Shown here piece by piece: positions 1 through 5,110 of a DNA stretch of 5,110 nucleotides; positions within the stretch are counted from its first letter, which is position 1, and the number at the start of each line of letters is the position of its first letter. The translations under genes were made by a program, and so were the position numbers. Where the stretch lies: assembly GCA_001797415.1 (NCBI GenBank), contig MGPL01000007.1, positions 17,253 through 22,362 on the forward strand, written 5' to 3'. The notes beneath the pieces were generated by a model. That model did no database searches and was not told where the DNA came from. It worked only from the letters and a program-made list of their open reading frames with translations. The DNA is from Deltaproteobacteria bacterium GWA2_55_10 (GTDB lineage: Bacteria; Desulfobacterota; GWC2-55-46).

Positions 1-948
1 AAGCTCACATCCGGCATGCTCGCCGAGCTCGCGAGCAACCGCCTTTACCTCAAGCTCTCAGACAGTTACGACAGGGTCTCCCTTGACCCAACGATAGCCG
101 ACAGGCCCAGGGAGAGCCTCTTCCTCAACCAGACCGAGGCCAATGTTTTCCTGGCCGAGCCGTACCTCGTGATGAGGCCCGGAAACATCGAGATAACCGC
201 GGGCTACAGGTATCTGAACTATTGGTACAAGGAAGAGAGCGCCGTTGACAAGCGGGACCATTCCACATACCTGAAGGTCGGAGGAGCCCTGTCAGACGAA
301 ACGTCATGGCACGTCCAGGGCGAGCACCTCGAGGAAATGAGCAGTGCCGCTGACTTCACGAAAGACAGCGCCTGGGCCGGCTTCACGCACCAGTTTGGCA
401 GCGCTTCGGTCATATCGGCAAGCGCGGGCACCAGCCGCCTGGAATTCGATGAGGGCAGGTCGTACTCTAACATATTCTGGAACGCATCCATTGCCGCTGA
501 CCTCGGCATCGCGAAGGGGGAGCTTTCTACGGCCGCGCGCTTGAACGAGAACCCCCGGGCGACCCCGCAGTGGGAATACACGTACAGCGCAGCGCTTTCA
601 AGGGAGCTCAGCCGCTCCGCCCTGAAGCTCACGGCTTACCTGGCCGACTATGAGAACTCGGAGACCGAGGCGTTTGAGACCAGGAAATACGGGAGTTCAT
701 TTCATTTCGGCCACAAGTTCTCAGAGCGCGCCGAATACGCCCTCACAGCCTCTTTGGAGAAGTTCGAGAAAAAGCTCCTTAACGCGCAAACGGTGAGGGT
801 CTATCTGGAGCAGGCGTTCAGGTACAGCCTGTCAGAAGGGACATCCGCGTCCCTGGAATACATCCTGGTCGGATACGATTCGCACACCATACCAGAGGAC
901 AATTATATAACCAACAGGTTCATCGCCGAGATAAGAAAGGTCTTTTGA
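1..948 (+). CDS. Outer-membrane beta-barrel protein, PEP-CTERM/exosortase-locus type (5' end outside window)
   Basis: The reading frame is open from the first base to a TGA at 946-948, giving 315 residues. The first ATG (16) is internal, because no signal peptide follows it and good strand sequence begins at once, so the true start lies upstream. The protein is a chain of amphipathic beta-strands with alternating aromatic and small or polar residues. Short turns (counted from the ATG at 16: about 55, 92, 127, 163, 198, 235, 272) alternate with long polar loops. It ends in a strand with a terminal Phe (NRFIAEIRKVF), the classic recognition signal for Bam-dependent outer-membrane proteins. At least 15-16 strands are visible. 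The segments NQTEANVF and GYRYLNYWY recall the PEP-CTERM-system-associated family I know as TIGR03016; this is from memory and unchecked. Location is the outer membrane; function is unknown, with a role in polysaccharide export or anchoring inferred only from the glycosyltransferases downstream. Confidence 0.88.
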   Translation, partial: KLTSGMLAELASNRLYLKLSDSYDRVSLDPTIADRPRESLFLNQTEANVFLAEPYLVMRPGNIEITAGYRYLNYWYKEESAVDKRDHSTYLKVGGALSDETSWHVQGEHLEEMSSAADFTKDSAWAGFTHQFGSASVISASAGTSRLEFDEGRSYSNIFWNASIAADLGIAKGELSTAARLNENPRATPQWEYTYSAALSRELSRSALKLTAYLADYENSETEAFETRKYGSSFHFGHKFSERAEYALTASLEKFEKKLLNAQTVRVYLEQAFRYSLSEGTSASLEYILVGYDSHTIPEDNYITNRFIAEIRKVF

Positions 949-969
949 CCGGTCCGCGGCAGCGGGCTT

Positions 970-974
970 GAGAG
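970..974 (+). promoter_or_regulatory. Ribosome binding site that decides the start at 980
   Basis: GAGAG sits five bases before the ATG at 980. An alternative in-frame TTG at 968 would add four residues (MRVY), but it has only a poorly placed AGCGGG one base upstream. The ATG version begins MNILYLSHKNP, the usual first beta-strand of a GT4 enzyme, so the ATG is preferred. The match to a full AGGAGG is only partial. Confidence 0.5.
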
Positions 975-979
975 TCTAT

Positions 980-2191
980 ATGAATATCCTCTACCTTTCA
1001 CACAAGAACCCGGTCCTGGAAGACGAGGGGGCAAAGATAGTCATAATGGGCACCCTCAGGCATCTGGCGAAAAAGGGCTGCCGGATAACGCTCGTCTATC
1101 TCGACCAGGACGGCGTCGGACGTGAGACCCTGAGCGAGTTTTGCGAAGAGGCTGTCCCGGTCCCCCACAGGCCCGGTTCAATGTACAGCGGCATGGCAAT
1201 GAGTATGCTTGCCGGCATGCCTTATTCGGTCTGGATGTTCCGTAACAGGGCGTTCAGGCAGGCCCTGAGAGAGACCGTTAAAAGGCGCTCGTTCGACCTG
1301 GTCCACATGGAAACCGCGCTCCTCCAACAATATGCCGACTGCCTCAGGCCCCTGCCGATACTTATAAGGCATCACAACCTCGAGGCAGACCTTCTTCTGC
1401 AGAGGGCCAGGGCTGAAAAGAACGCTGTAAACAGGATGGCGCTCTCCTGGCAGGGCAAACGGCTCGCTTCATTCGAGGCCGATGCAGTGAACTCGACCGA
1501 ACGGTCTGTCACTATATCCGCGGTCGACAAGGCGAGGATAATCGAGGCCTACGGCTGCAAGCCGCCCATTGACGTCATACCCTCCGGTATAGAGACCTCG
1601 AACGAGACTGCGCTTGCTCAAAGAGAGCATTGCCTTGTCTTCTCAGGCCGCATTGAATGGGGCCCTAATGCCGAGGGCATCGAATGGTTCGTCAGGAACG
1701 TATTTCCGATAATAGTGAAGAAGTTCCCTCAGCTTAAACTCTACATAGTGGGCGGGGCCCCTCCGAAGAGGATAAGGGAGCTTGGGTGCGGGAGTATAAA
1801 GGTAACCGGCTTTGTGGAGAGCGTCATCGAGTTCATCGACAGGGCCGAGGTCTATGTCGTACCTCTCCTTTCGGGGAGCGGCATGCGCCTGAAGATACTC
1901 GAGGCCATGTCCCGTAAGAAGGCGATAGTATCCACTTCAAAGGGGGCTGAAGGCATCTCCTGCCGGAACGGCAGGGATCTTATGATAGCGGACGCCCCTG
2001 AGGATTTCGCCCGGGCGGTCATAGGTCTCCTTTCGGATAAGGATAAAAACGCGCGCATGGGACAAGAGGCCTTCAGGACAGTAAGAGAACATTATTCGTG
2101 GGAGTCCGTCGCGGATAGCTTCATCGCGGCTTACGAAGAGATGCTCGCAAATGGCCGGGTCCGTCCCCATTCGGCCGCGGCAAGGGTATGA
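980..2191 (+). CDS. GT4-type glycosyltransferase, PEP-CTERM/EPS sugar-transferase-like subgroup
   Basis: A 403-residue GT-B glycosyltransferase expected to move a sugar from a nucleotide donor onto a lipid-linked or glycan acceptor at the cytoplasmic face of the inner membrane. The N-terminal Rossmann domain opens with MNILYLSHKNP and carries RHHNLEAD (about 130-137) and TISAVDKARI (178-187), the linker-side helix. The C-terminal donor-binding domain begins near FSGRIEWGPNAEGIEWF (221-237), then VGGAPP, then GSGMRLKILEAM (299-310) and STSKGAEGI (318-326). The GSGxRxKxLEAM signature, in place of the usual EX7E, and the W-x-PN motif mark the subgroup that includes the sugar transferases of PEP-CTERM/EpsH loci. 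The length is normal, with an Ala/Arg-rich tail. No signal peptide or membrane span is seen. It follows the barrel gene by 31 bases and its stop overlaps the next start (ATGA). Donor and acceptor cannot be read from the sequence. Confidence 0.93.
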   Translation: MNILYLSHKNPVLEDEGAKIVIMGTLRHLAKKGCRITLVYLDQDGVGRETLSEFCEEAVPVPHRPGSMYSGMAMSMLAGMPYSVWMFRNRAFRQALRETVKRRSFDLVHMETALLQQYADCLRPLPILIRHHNLEADLLLQRARAEKNAVNRMALSWQGKRLASFEADAVNSTERSVTISAVDKARIIEAYGCKPPIDVIPSGIETSNETALAQREHCLVFSGRIEWGPNAEGIEWFVRNVFPIIVKKFPQLKLYIVGGAPPKRIRELGCGSIKVTGFVESVIEFIDRAEVYVVPLLSGSGMRLKILEAMSRKKAIVSTSKGAEGISCRNGRDLMIADAPEDFARAVIGLLSDKDKNARMGQEAFRTVREHYSWESVADSFIAAYEEMLANGRVRPHSAAARV

Positions 2192-3366
2192 ATTTGCCTT
2201 ACACCGTAATACAGATGAGGTTTTCAGGCGGCATCGGCGGCGCCGAGAGCGTTGCGTTTTCGCTCGCGAAGATACTCTCCGGCAATGTGCGTGACTCTGT
2301 CCTCTATATAATCCTGGAAGACAGGAGCGGCTTTGACGCCTGCCAGGGAGTGCTCGAAAGGGTCCGGGAATTCGGGGTCAGATGCAGGGTATTTCGTACG
2401 GGATCAAGGTTCTCCGCCGCGCTTTACAGGGAGCTGAAGGCGGCGCTTCAAGAGGACCGGGCCGATATCGTGCACGCGCACTGCTACAAGTCGGCCTTCT
2501 ATTCCATCCTGCTCAAGCGCTTCGGCAAGGGGGTTAAAAAGGTGGTCTTCACGCTCCACGGCCTGTTCGACCAGTTTTCGCTGAGGTCAGGGCTCATCCA
2601 CGCTGTCAATGCAGCTGGCCTGCTCTGGGCCGACAGGATAGTGGGATGTTCGAGCGAGATAACCTCCCGCTTCAGGAAATATCCCCTGCTCCGAAAGAAA
2701 GTGGAGCTCATACAGAACTGTCTTTTTTCGGACAGCAGGCACTCGCCTGAAAGGCTGGCCGGGCAAAGGGCCCAGGCCAGACAAAGGATATGCGAGCTAT
2801 GGGGGCTCGACCCGGACGCCGTCTGGATAGCCAGCGTGGGAAGGCTCACTGAACAGAAAAACTTCCCGCTTTTTTTCGAGGCCGCAAGGGAAATGCTCGC
2901 TCCAGGGAGATGCAGTGGGAAGGTGCAGTACCTGGCAGTCGGAGACGGAAAGCTCGGCGTTGAGCTAAAGCGCCTCTCGGAAGAGATGGGCCTTTCAGGG
3001 CACCTCTTTTTTACTTCGTATGTCTCTGACATGGACACGCTCTTTACGGGAATCGACATCCTCATGCTCACTTCACTATGGGAGGGCACTCCCATGAGCG
3101 TGCTTGAGGCAATGGCCTACGGCAAACCGGTCGTCTCGACATGGGTAGGCGGCATGCCCGACATAGTGCAGCACGGCAGGACCGGGTTCCTCGTGCGCGG
3201 CTTCGATGCGCACGGCCTGGCGGAGGCTGCCCTCGTGCTGGTGGATGATGAGACCAAGCGGCTCGCGATGGGAAACAACGCCTACAGGTTCGTCATAACG
3301 GAGCTCTCCCAAAAGAACTGGATGGAGCGCCACATTGACATGTACCGGAATGTAATGGCCGGATGA
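2188..3366 (+). CDS. GT4-family glycosyltransferase, canonical
   Basis: A 392-residue retaining GT-B glycosyltransferase with all hallmark motifs. GGIGGAES (14-21) is the N-terminal glycine-rich acceptor/donor loop. VHAHCYKS (95-102) and TLHGLFDQF (122-130) belong to the N-terminal domain. The linker is IQNCLFSD, close to the usual IPNGVD. The C-terminal domain has VGRLTEQKNFPLF (217-229), with the phosphate-contacting Arg219 and Lys224, then LAVGDGKL, and EGTPMSVLEAMAYGKPVV (299-316) with the EX7E pair Glu299 and Glu307. VGGMPDIVQHGRTGFLV follows. It is soluble and probably membrane-peripheral, extending a lipid-linked repeat unit; the sugar is unknown. The start is the ATG of an ATGA overlap with the previous gene. 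The only purine-rich tract, CAAGGG at 2181-2186, is one base from the ATG and too close for normal spacing, so initiation probably relies on translational coupling. The stop overlaps the next start the same way. Confidence 0.95.
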   Translation: MNLPYTVIQMRFSGGIGGAESVAFSLAKILSGNVRDSVLYIILEDRSGFDACQGVLERVREFGVRCRVFRTGSRFSAALYRELKAALQEDRADIVHAHCYKSAFYSILLKRFGKGVKKVVFTLHGLFDQFSLRSGLIHAVNAAGLLWADRIVGCSSEITSRFRKYPLLRKKVELIQNCLFSDSRHSPERLAGQRAQARQRICELWGLDPDAVWIASVGRLTEQKNFPLFFEAAREMLAPGRCSGKVQYLAVGDGKLGVELKRLSEEMGLSGHLFFTSYVSDMDTLFTGIDILMLTSLWEGTPMSVLEAMAYGKPVVSTWVGGMPDIVQHGRTGFLVRGFDAHGLAEAALVLVDDETKRLAMGNNAYRFVITELSQKNWMERHIDMYRNVMAG

Positions 3367-4496
3367 GCAGGAAAAAAAAGATACTGGTACTCGATATCTG
3401 GAGGGGCACGCAGGGAGGGGCGAGCAAGTCTGCCCTGTACGGCGAGCTTTCAAAGCTGTACAGCCTCGAATTTCCTGTTTTCAGGCAGCCTCTTTTGTAT
3501 AAGGCCTGGAAATATCTCGCAAGCTTTCACCCTGATCTGACGAAATGGAAGCAGAGAAAGGCCGTCATCGACGAGCGCTCCCAGAAGTACCCGAAGACCT
3601 TCAGGATGGCGACCGTTGCCTGGAACGAGGCAATCGGGAAGATGCCGAAGGACTATGACGCCCTGCTGCAGATAGGCTCTCTCTTCGGCCCTGTTTCAGT
3701 CGATTCCCGGGTGCCTTATTTTTCATATCACGATTCCGCGGTCGCGAACTATGACGCGAAGTGGAGCAAATGGATGCCGGGGGATTTCGACAGGGTAAGG
3801 GACGAATGGTATTCGCTCGAGAAGAAGATGTTCTCGAGCATGACCGCGATAATGACTTACAGCGCCTTCGTGAAAGAGACAATAGCCGGAGAGTACGGCA
3901 TAGCGCCCCAAATGGCGCATGTCGTCGGCTCCGCCCTCAAGATACCCGAGGAGTACGAGATAGACTGGGCCGCAAGGGGCCCTCAGGCGCTTTTTGTCAC
4001 GACAGACTTTGAAAGAAAAGGCGGATACGAGGCTCTCGAGATATTCGAGACGGTCGCTTCGCGCGTTGACGGCGCAAAGCTCGTCATAGCAGGCCCGGTC
4101 CCGGATGATCTGACTTCTATCAGGCGGCCCTGGCTTCACCTCGCCGGCCCGGTCAGGCAAAGCCAGCTGATCGAAATATACAAGAGATCCAGCGTGCTCG
4201 TCCATCCGGCAAGGTTCGACGCCTTTCCGAGCGTCATATTGGAGGCCGCTAACTTCGAGGTCCCATGCGTCGGGAGCCGCGTATGCGCCATACCGGAGAT
4301 AATCATCGAGAACGAGACCGGCTTTACGGTCGAGCCCGGCGACAAGGCCCTCTTCGCGGAAAAGGTAATAGACCTGTTCAGGGATAAAAAGGCGCTTGAA
4401 GAGATGGGCAGGAGGGCAAGGCGGAGCGTCAGGGAGAGATTCCATCCCTCGGTAGTCGCGGCGAACATCAAGAAAGTAATGGACAGGCACATCTGA
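3363..4496 (+). CDS. GT4-like glycosyltransferase with altered active-site signature
   Basis: A 377-residue GT-B glycosyltransferase. The N-terminal half has KKILVLDIWRGTQGGASKSA (5-24), where TQGGAS replaces the usual GG-x-E loop, followed by a basic Lys/Arg-rich stretch (about 41-80). YFSYHDSAVANY (119-130) and MTYSAFVKETI (164-174) precede the linker. The C-terminal domain has FVTTDFERKGGYEAL (211-225), VIAGPVPDD, and RFDAFPSVILEAANFEVPCV (284-303), then ENETGFTVEPGD. Lys219 is kept, but the Arg normally five or six residues before it is Thr (213/214), and the first acid of EX7E is Asp286, paired with Glu294. The Asp form occurs in other GT4 enzymes, so the protein is probably active, though donor choice may differ. 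It starts in an ATGA overlap with no clear Shine-Dalgarno sequence. Its stop shares one base with the next start (TGATG). Codons 4-6 form a run of eight A. Confidence 0.92.
   Translation: MSRKKKILVLDIWRGTQGGASKSALYGELSKLYSLEFPVFRQPLLYKAWKYLASFHPDLTKWKQRKAVIDERSQKYPKTFRMATVAWNEAIGKMPKDYDALLQIGSLFGPVSVDSRVPYFSYHDSAVANYDAKWSKWMPGDFDRVRDEWYSLEKKMFSSMTAIMTYSAFVKETIAGEYGIAPQMAHVVGSALKIPEEYEIDWAARGPQALFVTTDFERKGGYEALEIFETVASRVDGAKLVIAGPVPDDLTSIRRPWLHLAGPVRQSQLIEIYKRSSVLVHPARFDAFPSVILEAANFEVPCVGSRVCAIPEIIIENETGFTVEPGDKALFAEKVIDLFRDKKALEEMGRRARRSVRERFHPSVVAANIKKVMDRHI
4481..4487 (+). promoter_or_regulatory. Ribosome binding site for the start at 4496
   Basis: GGACAGG lies eight bases before the ATG at 4496, inside the end of the preceding gene. 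It is an imperfect AGGAGG match at good spacing. It is the best site in the region and supports 4496 as the start; the TGATG junction would also allow reinitiation. Confidence 0.45.
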
Positions 4497-5110
4497 TGAC
4501 GGCGGCTGAAAGGAAATACGCGGTCGGCTTCGGCCCGGCCACCACGGCAAACTCGTTCCATCAGTCTGGCGTCAAGGTATCGGCGGAGCTGGAGAAAGAC
4601 CCGTGCTTCCGTTCAGGCATATTCAAAGAGCCTTTCGATCTTAACGAGCTGATGGCTTACGACGCCCTGGTCTTTATAAAGATAATCCCGTCCTATGAAA
4701 TATTGAGGAAGCTAAAGGATGCGGGCAAGACGCTCATCCTCGATTACCAGGATATGTTTCTGTACCCGAGCGTATACGAGCGAGACCCCGTGAGGAAGCT
4801 TCTCAAAAAAATATATTATTTCAGGCTCGAGTCAGGGGAAAAAAGAAGGCTCAGGCTCCTCGACAGGTGCCTGGTTGCGTCTCCCGCAGCCCAGGCAATC
4901 GTAAACGAGTCAGGCGTAAGGCCGTTTTTTCTTGAGAGGCAGATATACAACGACAGAAGCCGCGAGATAAGAAAAGTATACAACGAAAAGACGAACGGAC
5001 TGAAGCTATATTGGACTGGCGTTGCCCTCAACCTTGACGAGAACGAACCCATAAGCGCCGCCCTGAAGAGGCTCTGCGAGAAGTATTCGTCGAAGGTCGT
5101 CTTCCACACC
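4496..5110 (+). CDS. Divergent GT-B glycosyltransferase-like protein (3' end outside window)
   Basis: The frame is open from the ATG at 4496 to the last base, 205 residues with no stop. It begins MTAAERKYAVGFGPATTANS. The visible part reads as the N-terminal domain and linker of a GT-B enzyme: AVGFG as a first strand, YDALVFIKIIPSYEILRKL (55-73), then GKTLILDYQDMFLYPS (77-92), resembling the 'K-x-I-x-D-x-x-D' strand of some polysaccharide glycosyltransferases. RCLVASPAAQAIV (124-136) matches the 'S/T-S' strand and helix that precede the inter-domain linker. LKLYWTGVALNLDENEPI (169-186) looks like the first strand of the donor domain (the usual I-x-W-x-G). The catalytic C-terminal domain lies mostly beyond the window, so the assignment rests on fold-like pattern and on following three glycosyltransferases. 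No signal peptide or membrane span is seen. It starts in a TGATG overlap with the preceding gene, so it belongs to the same operon. Confidence 0.85.
   Translation, partial: MTAAERKYAVGFGPATTANSFHQSGVKVSAELEKDPCFRSGIFKEPFDLNELMAYDALVFIKIIPSYEILRKLKDAGKTLILDYQDMFLYPSVYERDPVRKLLKKIYYFRLESGEKRRLRLLDRCLVASPAAQAIVNESGVRPFFLERQIYNDRSREIRKVYNEKTNGLKLYWTGVALNLDENEPISAALKRLCEKYSSKVVFHT

Noticed and set aside
879..910. AT-rich TATATAA (904-910) with TTCGCA (879-884) as a possible internal promoter for the glycosyltransferases
   Set aside because: The -35 match is poor, the spacing is about 19 bases, and the bases encode the conserved last loop and strand of the barrel. Not strong enough to call.
947..967. 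GACCGGTC (947-954) and CCGCGG (954-959) palindromes after the barrel stop, considered as a terminator
   Set aside because: The stems are short and no T-run follows; the TTTT lies before them. The next gene begins 31 bases after the stop, so read-through is more likely.
968..979. TTG at 968 as the start of the first glycosyltransferase
   Set aside because: It adds only MRVY, has no well-spaced ribosome site, and the ATG at 980 starts the normal first strand of the family. It remains possible.
2499..3095. Minus-strand open frame of 198 codons
   Set aside because: It is antisense to the canonical GT4 gene. The Ser/Pro/Cys-rich composition and lack of any domain make it a shadow.
3723..4550. 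Long minus-strand open frame (275 codons) opposite the third glycosyltransferase and the next start
   Set aside because: It lies opposite clear glycosyltransferase motifs and spans a gene junction. Its translation has no recognisable domain and is rich in Arg/Pro/His, typical of antisense frames in GC-rich genes.
4805..4811. A7 run in the fifth gene as a frameshift site
   Set aside because: The phase is C AAA AAA, which does not fit the X-XXY-YYZ rule. The run encodes Lys-Lys plus the first base of Ile, and the frame continues normally.
4816..5109. Minus-strand open frame at the right edge
   Set aside because: It is antisense to the unfinished fifth gene, whose plus-strand frame has a plausible ribosome site, continues the operon and shows glycosyltransferase-like segments.

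Overview
The window is a slice of a polysaccharide-biosynthesis operon from a Gram-negative bacterium. All five genes lie on the plus strand and coding density is close to 100%. The sequence looks GC-rich, with many AGG (Arg) and ATA (Ile) codons. That codon style, plus an outer-membrane beta-barrel next to glycosyltransferases, would suit a deltaproteobacterial (Desulfobacterota) or Nitrospirota-like lineage. This is an inference; no marker gene is present to settle it.

Layout: (1) positions 1-948 hold the C-terminal part of an outer-membrane beta-barrel protein whose start lies upstream of the window. It resembles, from memory, the beta-barrel family associated with PEP-CTERM/exosortase loci. 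(2) 980-2191, 2188-3366 and 3363-4496 are three complete GT-B glycosyltransferases of the GT4 type, each from a different subgroup. (3) 4496-5110 is the start of a fifth gene. It runs off the end without a stop and encodes a divergent GT-B-like protein. The only gap between genes is 31 bases (949-979). The other junctions are ATGA, ATGA and TGATG overlaps, so the last four genes are probably co-transcribed and translationally coupled.

How it may work together: the soluble or membrane-peripheral glycosyltransferases would act one after another at the inner face of the cytoplasmic membrane, adding sugars from nucleotide donors to a lipid-linked repeat unit. The polymer would then be exported. 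The beta-barrel could act in or near the outer membrane in export or anchoring, but this is not shown by the sequence. No polymerase, flippase, exosortase, priming transferase, promoter, terminator, RNA gene, mobile element or CRISPR array is visible. The most unusual points are the regular ~36-residue hairpin repeat of the barrel, the altered active-site signature of the fourth gene's product, and the divergent unfinished fifth gene.
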